A stretch of DNA of 64,000 nucleotides from Hungatella hathewayi WAL-18680 (GTDB lineage Bacteria > Bacillota > Clostridia > Lachnospirales > Lachnospiraceae), in contig NZ_JH379027.1 in assembly GCF_000235505.1 (NCBI RefSeq), forward strand, positions 1,357,181 through 1,421,180. Reading direction: 5' to 3'. Both the position numbers and the translations under genes were made by a program. Of the stretch, positions 42,494-52,187 are shown piece after piece. Each line of letters begins with the position of its first letter. Within the stretch, counting starts at the first letter, position 1. The notes under the pieces were generated by a model. The model ran no database searches. It was not told the DNA's origin and was given only the letters and a program-made list of their open reading frames with translations.

Positions 42494-44660
42494 ATACAAT
42501 ATAGGAATACAACAGATACCCAAGCGTCAGGCACAGCCCCACGCATACCAGCATCAGTCCGAAGGACATGCTGCTTCCAATCAGCCGGTTGGTGGTGACG
42601 ATCCGCTCCTCTAGCTCCATCAAACGCGGTATGGTGGAGGTCTCAATCGGACGTTTTCTCCTTACCGTCTTATTCATGATGAGGATACAGTCATCACAGA
42701 GCAATCCCAGCGCATAGGCGATGCGGTCGTTGACAACGCGTCTTTTGGAGGCGGTGGTCTGTCTGTGGGTGGTCTTTCTGGCGAGGACGATGATGCTGTC
42801 CACCAGATGATCCATACACCGGCAGACCACGCTGGAGATGGCCAGGAACACCTTGACGAATCCATTCAGCAGATACCGGTCCAGGATCTGGCAGAGGAAT
42901 CCGCAGACGCCCGGCAGGAGGCCGAGAAGCACCGGCCGGTAAATCAGATTCTCCAAATCCAGCCATGCTGGCCAGCGGTTTACATAAGTCGAATCCTTCA
43001 TCATCCACAGTCTCACCACGCCAAAGTACAGTACCAGTCCAATCCCAATCGAGATGACCGCCCCCGTCAGGTTGGTGAGAGAGAAGTAATGCACGGCATG
43101 CTCCGGCGCCATTCCGTGGAAGAAGGACTGTCCCAAATCCGCAATCCCATCCATCACGATACCCGGCAGGAAGCCCATCACCGGCAGCACCACTGCGGAA
43201 CCAATCAGTGCAAAGGAGCTCTGTCCATTCATATACCGGGTCATACCATCGTACTTTGCCTGAAGCTGGCTGTCCCCGTTCTTCTCCACAAACAGCGCGA
43301 TAAACAGCTTTAACATGTAAGCCACCGTAATCCCACCGCTCAACAGAAACGTCCATTCCACGGCCTTCCACAGCCCCACGGAGCCGCCTGCGGCCGCCAC
43401 AACATGGGTGTACTCCACAATACTCTCGTGAAGCAATGTCTTGCTCACATATCCGTTCCACAGCGGAATCCCGGCGATGCCCAGGGCTCCCATCAAAAAG
43501 CAGAAGCACAGGGCCGGTTTCTTTCTTCCAAATCCCCGGATGTCATTCAAATTCAGCTTGTGCAGATTCTGGAACACCACACCGGCCGCCATGAACAGCA
43601 CCAGCTTAATCAGGGAGTGGTTCACCATGTGAAGCAGGGTTCCCCGGACAGCGAGGGCATTTTCCTCACCGAGAATTCCCTGCATTCCCATGCCCACCAG
43701 GATAAATCCAATCTGTGACATAGAAGAGCAGGCCAGCGTCCGCTTCAAATCCACGGAGAACAGGGCCAGCAGGGCGCCGCCAAACATGGTCACCACGCCC
43801 AGCATCAGAATCAGTCCGCCCCAGGACGCGTCGTGCAGGAAGATGTTGCAGCTGACAACCGCAATCCCAAACACGCCAACCTTGGTCAGAATACCCGACA
43901 GCAGGGCGCTGGCCGGGGCCGGGGCCACCGGATGGGCTTTTGGCAGCCAGATATGAAGCGGAAACATACCGGCCTTCGCGCCGAACCCAAACAGAATCAA
44001 AGCGCCGGCGATAAACAACTGCAGATACACCTGATGGTCATATGGCCGTGCGTCCATGGCCTTTCGACAGGCATCCAGCAGCATATCCATATTGAGAGTC
44101 CCCACCGTATGGTACAGCAGGAACAGTCCCATCAGCATCACCAGTCCGCCGATGACTGCCACACCAAGATAGGTGGCCGCCGCCCGCATGGACTCCGCCT
44201 TCTCATCATGTGCCACCCACACGTAGGAGGTAAAGGACATGATTTCAAAGAAAATGAAGGTGGTATAAAGGTCCGCCGACAGGAATACCCCCACCGTGGC
44301 CCCCAGCGTCACAAGTAAGAACAGGTAATACCGGTTCCTGTTCCGGTAGTGGGCGAAATACTCTTTGGAGAAAATGGTGGTCATCATCCACATCCACGCC
44401 GCAATCAACCCGTACAGCGCCCGGAATCCGTCCAGCTTCAGTACCAGGCCCAGCCCGCAGAAATCCTCCCACACAAAGTCATAAGTTCTGCCGCCGATGA
44501 CCTGAAGCAGCAGAAATACCAGCACGCCAAACTCCACAATGGTCACGCCGTCCGCCGCCAGACTCCGAAGCTCCTTGTTCCGCCGCCCAATCAGATAACA
44601 GACGAGGGCGCCGGCCATGGGCCAGAGTGCGAGAAACAGTAAAATTCCATCACCCATCAT
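42492..44660 (-). CDS. Large NuoL/M-type proton-conducting membrane subunit (722 aa)
   Basis: About 14 core helices of the complex I/Mrp antiporter family: FSADLYTTFIFFEIMSFTSY-like helix, MFPLHIWLPKAHPVAPAPASALLSG (the conserved His/Lys channel segment) and AYSSMSQIGF-equivalent CSSMSQIGFILVGMG. A long C-terminal extension (about 560-722) has charged stretches and two extra helices, reminiscent of the lateral helix of NuoL. Last gene of the leftward antiporter operon; its start overlaps the upstream stop. It should carry one proton or sodium path. Confidence 0.88.
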   Translation of the reverse strand: MMGDGILLFLALWPMAGALVCYLIGRRNKELRSLAADGVTIVEFGVLVFLLLQVIGGRTYDFVWEDFCGLGLVLKLDGFRALYGLIAAWMWMMTTIFSKEYFAHYRNRNRYYLFLLVTLGATVGVFLSADLYTTFIFFEIMSFTSYVWVAHDEKAESMRAAATYLGVAVIGGLVMLMGLFLLYHTVGTLNMDMLLDACRKAMDARPYDHQVYLQLFIAGALILFGFGAKAGMFPLHIWLPKAHPVAPAPASALLSGILTKVGVFGIAVVSCNIFLHDASWGGLILMLGVVTMFGGALLALFSVDLKRTLACSSMSQIGFILVGMGMQGILGEENALAVRGTLLHMVNHSLIKLVLFMAAGVVFQNLHKLNLNDIRGFGRKKPALCFCFLMGALGIAGIPLWNGYVSKTLLHESIVEYTHVVAAAGGSVGLWKAVEWTFLLSGGITVAYMLKLFIALFVEKNGDSQLQAKYDGMTRYMNGQSSFALIGSAVVLPVMGFLPGIVMDGIADLGQSFFHGMAPEHAVHYFSLTNLTGAVISIGIGLVLYFGVVRLWMMKDSTYVNRWPAWLDLENLIYRPVLLGLLPGVCGFLCQILDRYLLNGFVKVFLAISSVVCRCMDHLVDSIIVLARKTTHRQTTASKRRVVNDRIAYALGLLCDDCILIMNKTVRRKRPIETSTIPRLMELEERIVTTNRLIGSSMSFGLMLVCVGLCLTLGYLLYSYIV

Positions 44661-46246
44661 TTTATCATCCCTCCCGCAAGCAGCTCAAAATAATGTACCA
44701 ACGGCCGGGAACACAGTCCCAGCAGAATAATCGCGCTGGCGAACACAATCAGCGGCAGCTTCATTTTCCAGCCTGGGTCCGACACGCTCGCGCCGCCATG
44801 CCCGGTTCCGGATGCGCCAGTTCTGCCAGCCGCGTCCGCCCTGCTGGTTCCATCGGTCCCGCCAGATGTACCGGAAGCGCCAGCCAGCCCATGCCCGTCA
44901 TCGTTTCCATCCACCGTCAACGTCTTCGGGAAATACGCCCGCACCACGACCGTCAGCATATATACCGCCGTCATAAGCGCCGAGTACAGCAGCACGCCCA
45001 CCGCCGCATAGGCCATCGGCGCCCCGCAGTCCACCGCCGACTGGGCGATATTCCACTTACTGATAAACCCTGCAAACGGTGGAATCCCAATCAGCGACAG
45101 CGAGGCGATGGTAAAGCAGGCAAAGGTCACCGGCATTTTGTACCCCAGCCCATCCAGCTCATACACATATTCCTTCCCCGTCCGGTGCATCACCGCCCCA
45201 GCGCAGAAGAATCCGCAGATTTTCATAAACGCATGGAACACCAGATGGGAGAGGGCCGCCACCATACCGAGAGGACTCATCATCGTCGCCCCCAGCAGGA
45301 TGTAAGATAAATTGCTGATGGTAGAGTAAGCCAGCCGCCTCTTAAAATGGATCTCCTTCACCGCCATGGTAGACCCGTACACAATGGTCACCATAGCCGC
45401 GCCCATCACCACCCACTGCGCCCAGGTCCCCTTTAAGAACCCGGCGCCATAGCTGTAATAAGTCAGCCTGATGATGGCAAATGCTCCCGATTTCACCACC
45501 GCCACCGCATGCAGCAGGGCCGTCACCGGCGTGGGAGCCACCGAAGCGCTTGGCAGCCACCCGTGGAACGGGAAAATCGCCGCTTTGACGCCAAATCCAA
45601 AGAACGCAAACACATACATCGCCAGCAGAATATCCGCATGCCCCTGTGCCGCCTCCCTATTTAACACACCGCCCAGCACAAACTCCGTAGAGCCGCCGTA
45701 GGTCATGATAAACACCAGACTGAAAAATGCAAACGCCGCGCCGCCTAACGAGTAGTAGAGATATTTCCGGCTGGCCCGGATCGCTTCCTTCGTCATGGTA
45801 AACATCACCAGCGGGAAGGTCACCAGCGTCATCAATTCATAGAACAGATACAGTGTCACCAGATTCCCCGCAAACGCAATCCCCACGGTAATCCCGTAAG
45901 TCATCACATAGTAGGCAAAAAAGGTGTGTGTCTTCGTCTCATGCTCCATATACTCAAAGGCATACAGCGTTGCAAGGGGCCACAGAATCGCCACCAGCCC
46001 TGCAAAAATCCGCCCCATCCCGTCAATCCGGAATTCCAGCTTCAACTCCCCAAACAGGCGGAACAGCACCATGCTGTCCCCCAGATGGGTGGCCACAAGC
46101 CACAGCACCAGCAGGCTGTTGAGAATCACCAGCCCCTCCGTCAGCCATTGGTTCACCCGCTGTTTGTGGCGGTAGGGGGAGAACAGGATGGCCGCGCCGC
46201 CGATGATAGGGAGCAGGACCGGTAAAACCAAACTCAGATGTTTCAT
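44657..46246 (-). CDS. NuoM/MrpD-type membrane subunit (529 aa)
   Basis: Proton-conducting transporter family. NLVTLYLFYELMTLVTFPLV supplies the conserved Glu, IFPFHGWLPSASVAPTPVTALLHA the channel helix, and AYSTISNLSYILLG the helix-8 loop. A Gly/Ala/Thr/Ser-rich low-complexity linker (GLAGASGTSGGTDG and following, about 450-485) before the last helix is unusual. GGGAGGATAT precedes the ATG. It is closely related to the next two upstream subunits. Confidence 0.88.
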   Translation of the reverse strand: MKHLSLVLPVLLPIIGGAAILFSPYRHKQRVNQWLTEGLVILNSLLVLWLVATHLGDSMVLFRLFGELKLEFRIDGMGRIFAGLVAILWPLATLYAFEYMEHETKTHTFFAYYVMTYGITVGIAFAGNLVTLYLFYELMTLVTFPLVMFTMTKEAIRASRKYLYYSLGGAAFAFFSLVFIMTYGGSTEFVLGGVLNREAAQGHADILLAMYVFAFFGFGVKAAIFPFHGWLPSASVAPTPVTALLHAVAVVKSGAFAIIRLTYYSYGAGFLKGTWAQWVVMGAAMVTIVYGSTMAVKEIHFKRRLAYSTISNLSYILLGATMMSPLGMVAALSHLVFHAFMKICGFFCAGAVMHRTGKEYVYELDGLGYKMPVTFACFTIASLSLIGIPPFAGFISKWNIAQSAVDCGAPMAYAAVGVLLYSALMTAVYMLTVVVRAYFPKTLTVDGNDDGHGLAGASGTSGGTDGTSRADAAGRTGASGTGHGGASVSDPGWKMKLPLIVFASAIILLGLCSRPLVHYFELLAGGMIK

Positions 46247-46258
46247 ACGATATCCTCC

Positions 46259-47740
46259 CTACATCACCGCAGACGCGATCGTTTCGATAAAATGAATCAG
46301 TGGCGCCGGGAACATGCCAAACACCACGGCCCCCGCTGTCATAAGCAGCATGGGAACCAGCATCCACAGCGACGGCTCCAGCTCCTTCACATTTCCATAG
46401 TCATAATCCGCTCCCGGGAAGAACCCGTGGATGGTCACAGGCAGCAGGTAGCCGGCCGTCAGCAGGGCGCTTATCAGCAGCACCACAGGGCCAATCCAGG
46501 AAAATGCTCCCACATCCGCCGCCAACGCTCCCGTGGCCAGATACCACTTGCTCACAAACCCGCTGGTCGGCGGAATGCCCACCAGGGTCAGGGACACCAG
46601 CGTAAAGCACCAGATGGTAATGGGCATCTGCTTTCCAATTCCCCGAAGCTCGCTGACCTTTTTAAGACCGGTCTTGTAAATGATGGCGCCAGCCCCAAGG
46701 AACAGCGTGTTCTTCACCAGGGAGTGGAACACCACATGGGAGAGCGCTCCCACCATGCCAAGAGGTGTCAGTAAAGACAGACCAAACATCATGTAGGACA
46801 CCTGGCTCACCGTGGAGTAGGCCAGACGCTTCTTCATCACCGGCTCCTTGTAAGCCAGCATGGATCCCATGAACACGGTCAGCAGCGCCAGAACCATCCA
46901 CGCCGTCTGCACCCAGGTCCCCCGAATCAAATCAGGACCCACCATAAAGAAAATTACCCGCACAATGCCCAGGATACCAGCCTTCGTGATAAGACCGGAC
47001 AGCACCGCGCTGGCCGGGGCCGGAGCCACCGGATGGGCGGTAGGCAGCCACCCGTGCATGGGAAACATACCCGCCTTGGTGCCAAATCCCACAATCATAC
47101 AGAAGACTACCACAAGCAGCAGTCCCTCATGTCCGGCCAATGCCGTTCCGTCCAGCACGCCGCCCGGAGTAAAGGTCAGCGTCGTCGCATAGTGGGCAAT
47201 CACAAATATCCCAAACAATGCCAGGAACGCGCCTGCGACGGAATAGTACAGGTATTTTAATCCCGCCATCACCGCTTCTTTCGTCAGCTCGTGAAGCACC
47301 AGCGGAAGGGAGGTCAGGGTCATCATCTCATAGAACACGTAAAACGTAACCAGGTTGGCGGCGTAGTCAAGGCCAATCAGCACGCCCAGCACAATCAAGT
47401 AAAAGCCAAAGAACCGGAATTCATCCCGCTCATGCTTCATATATTCCACCGAAAACATTCCCGCCATCAGCCACACAAAACAGGTCAGCAGCGAGAACAG
47501 CCGTGACACGTTGTCCACGTGGAAGGCGATGGTGATGGTATCCGTCAGCTGCCATAAATCAAGTCCGCCATCCGGCTGGAAAGCGATGGCGGTGCAGACG
47601 GCCAGAACCGCCAGCAGCGCAGCCAGTGAGATGCCCAGCATCAGCTTTCGCTCCCCGCGGATACGCTTGACGGTGAGCACCAGAACGCCCGCCACAATCG
47701 GCAGGAGAACCGGAATCAGTAACAATAAATTCTGTCTCAT
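46259..47740 (-). CDS. NuoM/MrpD-type membrane subunit (493 aa)
   Basis: Same family and layout as its neighbours: NLVTFYVFYEMMTLTSLPLV, MFPMHGWLPTAHPVAPAPASAVLSG, AYSTVSQVSYMMFG. It is 12 bp upstream of the 529-aa subunit. The ATG at 47740 is taken because GGGGGA lies 7 nt upstream; the frame is open 15 nt further. Probably arose by duplication of an mrpD-like gene. Confidence 0.88.
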   Translation of the reverse strand: MRQNLLLLIPVLLPIVAGVLVLTVKRIRGERKLMLGISLAALLAVLAVCTAIAFQPDGGLDLWQLTDTITIAFHVDNVSRLFSLLTCFVWLMAGMFSVEYMKHERDEFRFFGFYLIVLGVLIGLDYAANLVTFYVFYEMMTLTSLPLVLHELTKEAVMAGLKYLYYSVAGAFLALFGIFVIAHYATTLTFTPGGVLDGTALAGHEGLLLVVVFCMIVGFGTKAGMFPMHGWLPTAHPVAPAPASAVLSGLITKAGILGIVRVIFFMVGPDLIRGTWVQTAWMVLALLTVFMGSMLAYKEPVMKKRLAYSTVSQVSYMMFGLSLLTPLGMVGALSHVVFHSLVKNTLFLGAGAIIYKTGLKKVSELRGIGKQMPITIWCFTLVSLTLVGIPPTSGFVSKWYLATGALAADVGAFSWIGPVVLLISALLTAGYLLPVTIHGFFPGADYDYGNVKELEPSLWMLVPMLLMTAGAVVFGMFPAPLIHFIETIASAVM

Positions 47741-47760
47741 AGGTATATCCCCCATATTCT

Positions 47761-49266
47761 TTAATCAAACATCTGAAGTCCGACTTCAATGGCGCGGACA
47801 ATTGGCTGTGAACACACGCCCAGCACAATATTCAGGATGATAAAACTGATAACGGCAATCCTGAAGTTCCAGGAGCTGGCCCCCAGCTTGGCGGTGGAAG
47901 CACTGCCCTCCGGCATTTTCTCCGCCGGTGAATAGAGTGTAATCACCAGCCGCAGGAAATACACCGCGTTCAGCAAGGTACTGATGCCGAGACCCAGGAT
48001 GGTCGGAATCATTTTCCCGGGACTTAAGGTGGCGGCGGAGGCGAACAGCAGCTTCGAGATAAATCCCGACAGCATGGGAAGTCCCACCATGGACAGCGCC
48101 CCGATGGCAAATCCGATGCCGGCCAGCCGGTTCCGGTACCCGGCTCCCCGCAGACTCAAGTAATCCTTCTTGTTGCCGGACACCTCATAGAGTCCCACCG
48201 AGCTGACAAACAGCAGCGCTTTGGTGGCCGCGTGCCCGAATAAATGGAACAGGGCTGCCGTCATTCCCGCCTGGGTTCCCAGTCCGATACCCAGGTAAAT
48301 GTATCCGATTTGGGCCACCGAGGAGTAGGCAATCATCCGCCTGGTATCCGTCTCACTGATGGCATGGACCGAACCCATGATCATTCCGCAGAGTCCGAAC
48401 ACAAACAGCACGTTCACAATGTGGCTGGCGATGATGTGCTGTTCTCCCAGCACCCGGTAAAACAGTTTAATCAGCAAAAAGATATAACCCTTGGACACCA
48501 GCCCCGACAGAATCGCGCTGGCCGCCGGCGTCGCCGACGAGTAGGCATCTGGAATCCAGGAATGAAACGGATACAGACCGCTCTTAATCGCCAGACCGAC
48601 GGAAATCACGCTGATAATCACCAGCATCGGCACCGCGTAGGAGCCATTTGCCATAATCTGGGTGATGGCCTCCTTCGCGTTGGACATCAGCAGATGTCCG
48701 GTCACGTCGTAGAGCAGGCTGAGTCCGATGAGAAACAGACCGGAGCCTAGCTGGCTCATCACCATATACCGGATGGCCGCCGTGAAGGCTTTGCCCTTCT
48801 GCCGCATCATAATCAGTCCGCAGCCGGCAATGGTGTTAATCTCGATAAACACATAGGCCGTAAACAAGTCGTTGGTATAAATCAGGGCCAGTAACGAGCT
48901 GAGAATCAAATCCACCAGCACAAAAAACAGATTGATTTTCGTGGACTCCACATCCACAAAGATGTGGTCCATTCCACCGATGATGGATAACAGCATCACG
49001 ATGCAGAAGAGAAACGCCGTCAGCGCCTCCAGCACCCCTGCCCGTATCTCATTGCCCCATGGGGCGGGGAAATGCCCCATCATGTAAGTATAGCTCTCCC
49101 CACTCTGCCACAGAAATGCCAGCACCATGCCCGACATCACCGTGATGATGGAGATAACCGCCAAGTTCACCCACTTGGCCTTCCTCCCGCTTAAGATGGA
49201 GGAGATGATACCGGCAAACATGGCCAGTATAATGGAGAAAAACGGAAAGTTTTGTACCAGTGCCAT
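47761..49266 (-). CDS. MrpD/NuoN-type antiporter subunit (501 aa)
   Basis: Proton-conducting family member: NDLFTAYVFIEINTIAGCGLIMM, LYPFHSWIPDAYSSATPAASAILSG and AYSSVAQIGYIYLGIG. It directly follows the MrpC-like gene, which is the canonical mrpC-mrpD order, so this is the best candidate for the true MrpD equivalent. AAGGAGG precedes the ATG. Confidence 0.88.
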   Translation of the reverse strand: MALVQNFPFFSIILAMFAGIISSILSGRKAKWVNLAVISIITVMSGMVLAFLWQSGESYTYMMGHFPAPWGNEIRAGVLEALTAFLFCIVMLLSIIGGMDHIFVDVESTKINLFFVLVDLILSSLLALIYTNDLFTAYVFIEINTIAGCGLIMMRQKGKAFTAAIRYMVMSQLGSGLFLIGLSLLYDVTGHLLMSNAKEAITQIMANGSYAVPMLVIISVISVGLAIKSGLYPFHSWIPDAYSSATPAASAILSGLVSKGYIFLLIKLFYRVLGEQHIIASHIVNVLFVFGLCGMIMGSVHAISETDTRRMIAYSSVAQIGYIYLGIGLGTQAGMTAALFHLFGHAATKALLFVSSVGLYEVSGNKKDYLSLRGAGYRNRLAGIGFAIGALSMVGLPMLSGFISKLLFASAATLSPGKMIPTILGLGISTLLNAVYFLRLVITLYSPAEKMPEGSASTAKLGASSWNFRIAVISFIILNIVLGVCSQPIVRAIEVGLQMFD

Positions 49267-49267
49267 G

Positions 49268-49642
49268 TTATGGCTCCTCCTTCTGTGCTTCTATAATAAT
49301 CTTATCCAAATCCAGAGAGCCGTACCGCTGGTACAGCCGCATGGTCAGCGCCAGCATGAGAGCCGTCACACTGACCGACACCACGATACCTGTCAGCACA
49401 AGGCCGCTGGGAATGGGGTTAATGTAGTCCGCCGGGTCCTGGCTTCCATTTACCATAATCGGCACCATGCGCCCCTCGATATATCCCTTGGCGGCCAGAA
49501 ACAGATACACCGCCGTATCCATGATATTCATCCCCATGATTTTCTTAATCAGGTTCCGTTGAAGCAGAAGAATGGTAAATCCGATGCCAAACAGCACGAT
49601 GGCGGCTGTTTCTTCCATATTCATATAAAGATGCTGAAGCAT
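49268..49642 (-). CDS. MrpC/NuoK-type subunit
   Basis: 124 aa with three helices: AAIVLFGIGFTILLLQRNLIKKIMGMNIMD, AVYLFLAAKGY and PSGLVLTGIVVSVSVTALMLALTMRLY, matching MnhC/NuoK. The ATG at 49642 overlaps the preceding stop (TGATG). Standard small subunit between MrpB and MrpD. Confidence 0.9.
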   Translation of the reverse strand: MLQHLYMNMEETAAIVLFGIGFTILLLQRNLIKKIMGMNIMDTAVYLFLAAKGYIEGRMVPIMVNGSQDPADYINPIPSGLVLTGIVVSVSVTALMLALTMRLYQRYGSLDLDKIIIEAQKEEP

Positions 49643-50604
49643 CACATGCCCCCCTTTCTGAACAGACTGTAAAATGCATACATGGTGCATGCCACCACCA
49701 GCCCGACGCAGATATTTAAGGGCAGAATCAGTCCGCTGCTTAAAATCGCTCCCGGTGTTCCTAAAGGAATGCCGCTGGCCAGGTGGTTGGCGCCCGTAAA
49801 GAAGGAATAGCTTTTCGCAATACAGTAGAAGGACAGCGCCCCCAGCGTGATACAGCGGAAGGTTTTCTCCGTGAAGAACTTGGAAGTCTTCTCAAACCCG
49901 AAGGCATTTAAGTAGAGAATCAACCCGGAGCCGGTGACAGCCCCGCCGGAGAATCCGCCGCCCGGCGACAGATGCCCGTTCAGGATAATGTAAATGCCGA
50001 AAATCAGAATCAGCGGCACCAGCACACAGGCCACCTTCTGGAGAATGATATCATTTTTCGGCTCATACAGACGGTCGTTGGCCTCCGCCATTCGTTTCTT
50101 CTGTGCCTCGCTGTCGCTGCTCTTGTCGATCCGCAGCAGAATCATCACACAGCAGGAGGCGATAAATAGCACGCAGGACTCCCCGAAGGTGTCAAAGGCG
50201 CGGTAGTCCAGAATCATGCCGGTGACCATGTTGATGGCGCCGGTTTCCTGGAGGCCCCGGCTGATATAGCGGGCTGACACCTCATTGTTGTCCGGATTGC
50301 CGGCATTTCCAAATACGGGGAGGTAGGAGACCGTCCACATCAGCACCCCGATGATGCCCAGACACAGCAGGATGGACATGATTTTATAAAAGGTCCGGTA
50401 ATGCTTCACTTCCCGGTTGTGGTCAATATCAAAGGCTTCGTTATGTATTTTTTTGTAATCCACGGTGACCGTCTCGTCCGTCAGGCTGGAAGGGGGCGGC
50501 GGTACAATCTCCATCCGTCCTTCCAGGGGGTCAATCTCCCCGTTTACCCACCGCTCAAACCGGCCAAAGCGGGTATTTTCATAATTATTTTTCTGTCTGC
50601 TCAT
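49642..50604 (-). CDS. MbhE-like + MrpB (MnhB-domain) fusion subunit
   Basis: 320 aa. A charged cytosolic N-terminus (1-75) and one helix precede VSARYISRGLQETGAINMVTGMILDYRAFDTFGES. That segment is characteristic of MbhE and the C-terminal end of MrpA. Residues 190-320 are a MnhB domain (YIILNGHLSPGGGFSGGAVTGSGLILYL). In standard Mrp operons the first part belongs to the 800-aa MrpA; here MrpA is broken up and this piece is joined to MrpB. It overlaps the DUF4040 gene by 20 nt. Confidence 0.88.
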   Translation of the reverse strand: MSRQKNNYENTRFGRFERWVNGEIDPLEGRMEIVPPPPSSLTDETVTVDYKKIHNEAFDIDHNREVKHYRTFYKIMSILLCLGIIGVLMWTVSYLPVFGNAGNPDNNEVSARYISRGLQETGAINMVTGMILDYRAFDTFGESCVLFIASCCVMILLRIDKSSDSEAQKKRMAEANDRLYEPKNDIILQKVACVLVPLILIFGIYIILNGHLSPGGGFSGGAVTGSGLILYLNAFGFEKTSKFFTEKTFRCITLGALSFYCIAKSYSFFTGANHLASGIPLGTPGAILSSGLILPLNICVGLVVACTMYAFYSLFRKGGM

Positions 50605-50851
50605 CGTCGTCCTCCTTCTGAATGGCCCGAATCTTTTTCAGGGTGACAAAGAACAGCACGCTGGTGACTCCCGCACCGACAGCTGCCTCGGTGATTGCCA
50701 GGTCCGGCGACTGTAACAGCACCCAGATGATGGCCATGCTCAAGCTGTATGACATGAAGATAATGATGGAGGTCAGCAGGTCCTTGGTAAAACTCACTGC
50801 CAGCGCACAGACGATGAGGCAGAGCAGCAGGAATGCTTCAAAAAGTTTCAT
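50585..50851 (-). CDS. DUF4040/MbhD-like subunit
   Basis: 88 aa, two to three helices. SLSMAIIWVLLQSPDLAITEAAVGAGVTSVLFFVTL is the DUF4040 signature, equivalent to MbhD or an internal part of MrpA and to NuoJ. AAGGAGG precedes the ATG and the gene overlaps the MrpG gene by 4 nt. Its separate existence shows the MBH-like splitting of MrpA. Confidence 0.9.
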   Translation of the reverse strand: MKLFEAFLLLCLIVCALAVSFTKDLLTSIIIFMSYSLSMAIIWVLLQSPDLAITEAAVGAGVTSVLFFVTLKKIRAIQKEDDDEQTEK

Positions 50852-51204
50852 TCCGATTCCTCCTTTTTTTCCGGCTGTTCGTCCGCGTCGATGACGGGGA
50901 GGTCAGTCAGATTCTCGTTGGTTGTCACTTCCAGACGGCTTATCATATGTCCGGATACGGGGCTGGCCACCCAGAAGAACAGGATGAGCAGCAGCAGTTT
51001 TAAGCTGTCCATGGAAAAACCGCGGATCACCATCAGTCCCACGATGACAAACAAGATTCCAAGGGTATCCCCCATAGCGGCGGCGTGCATCCGGTTTAAG
51101 GCCCGGTCAAACCGGTTGACCCCGAAGACAGCCACCCCCATGATGAGGATGCCGGTGATTAGAAAAAATGCCGAAAGGGCGAATTTACACCATTCAAATG
51201 CCAT
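50848..51204 (-). CDS. MrpG (MnhG)-type subunit
   Basis: 118 aa with three helices. GVFGVNRFDRALNRMHAAAMGDTLGILFVIVGL is the MnhG/PhaG signature (usual form: R-hPD-x-x-x-R-hHAxxxxxTLG). Small structural subunit of the antiporter. AAAGGAGG precedes the ATG. The order E-F-G is conserved with Mrp operons. Confidence 0.92.
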   Translation of the reverse strand: MAFEWCKFALSAFFLITGILIMGVAVFGVNRFDRALNRMHAAAMGDTLGILFVIVGLMVIRGFSMDSLKLLLLILFFWVASPVSGHMISRLEVTTNENLTDLPVIDADEQPEKKEESE

Positions 51205-51205
51205 G

Positions 51206-51520
51206 TCAGTCCTCCTTTTCTTCCTGTTGTTCTTTTCGCTCCCGATAGACGCCGATGTAGACCTTGCACAGCACGATGACGGCGAGGAAACTGATCATGG
51301 CGTAGATAAGGCTCACGTCCACCAGATAATTTTCATCCAGATAGACGGAGAGTATTGCAATGATGATGATGGTCATGGTTCCCACCATATTAACTGCGAT
51401 GACACGGTCTGCAATCCGCGGTCCAAGGACGGAGCGGATGATGCTGCAAATGATGAAGATGCCCAGCACGACGACACAGATGGTCAGCAGGATTCGATAA
51501 GCGCTTTCCAGTTCAATCAC
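51206..51520 (-). CDS. MrpF (MnhF)-type subunit
   Basis: 104 aa, three helices. SVLGPRIADRVIAVNMVGTMTIIIIAI is the MnhF signature. It starts with GTG at 51520, overlapping the MrpE stop (GTGA), with a GGGGGG ribosome site 9 nt upstream. Confidence 0.92.
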   Translation of the reverse strand: MIELESAYRILLTICVVVLGIFIICSIIRSVLGPRIADRVIAVNMVGTMTIIIIAILSVYLDENYLVDVSLIYAMISFLAVIVLCKVYIGVYRERKEQQEEKED

Positions 51521-51993
51521 GATGTGATGCCCCCCTTTGCTTCCATTTCCTTTAATATAGGTATAAAGACGGATTCCTCAATGCCCGCCGCCAGTTCTTC
51601 ATCCAGACAGTGCACCAGGAATTCATTGCCCTCCACGGACACAGTGATGGTGCCGGGGGTCAGGGTGATGGAATTGGCCAGCATGACTTTAGAAAGACCC
51701 GATGTCAAATCCGTGGTGAAATGCACCAGGCACGGCTCCGGCTGGAGTCTCGGAGAGAGAATCAGCTTCAGCACACAGAGGTTGGCTTTGACAATCTCCG
51801 TCACCAGAAGCCAGAAATAGCGGATAAACAGCGGCGCCAGCTGAAACAGCAGTCGTTCTTTTCTTATACTGTAATCCATGAATTTGCAGATAAACGCAAA
51901 CAGGCAGGTGGAAATAGCGAGTCCGAACAGACAGATTTCCAGAGTGATTTTTCCGTTTAGAATCACCCATACCAGAAAAAATAACAAATACAT
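51517..51993 (-). CDS. MrpE (MnhE)-type subunit
   Basis: 158 aa with two N-terminal helices and a cytosolic domain (LSPRLQPEPCLVHFTTDLTSGLSKVMLANSITLTPGTITVS), the MnhE signature. First gene of the leftward operon E-F-G-DUF4040-B-C-D-D'-D''-L. The ATG at 51993 is preferred because GGAGGGG lies 6 nt before it; the ATG at 52008 would place that ribosome site inside the gene. Confidence 0.92.
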   Translation of the reverse strand: MYLLFFLVWVILNGKITLEICLFGLAISTCLFAFICKFMDYSIRKERLLFQLAPLFIRYFWLLVTEIVKANLCVLKLILSPRLQPEPCLVHFTTDLTSGLSKVMLANSITLTPGTITVSVEGNEFLVHCLDEELAAGIEESVFIPILKEMEAKGGITS

Positions 51994-52043
51994 ATACAGC
52001 CCCTCCATTCGAAAGATAAATTTTACATTTACCTCATCCCATC

Positions 52044-52072
52044 ATTATACCTTTTCAGGTATATTTGTACAA
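52044..52072 (-). promoter_or_regulatory. Promoter of the Mrp/MBH-type antiporter operon
   Basis: Leftward TTGTAC (52072-52067), 17-bp spacer, TATAAT (52049-52044). A strong sigma-A promoter about 45 bp before mrpE. Confidence 0.82.
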
Positions 52073-52187
52073 GTCCTTGACAGGTTTTGATAAATTTTCC
52101 AGTTATATTGCTTGCTATTTTCCGGGTTTCGATTTAAAGTAGAAGAAGTAAATAATCTTACGATGATGAGGGAGGATTTTTTTTATC

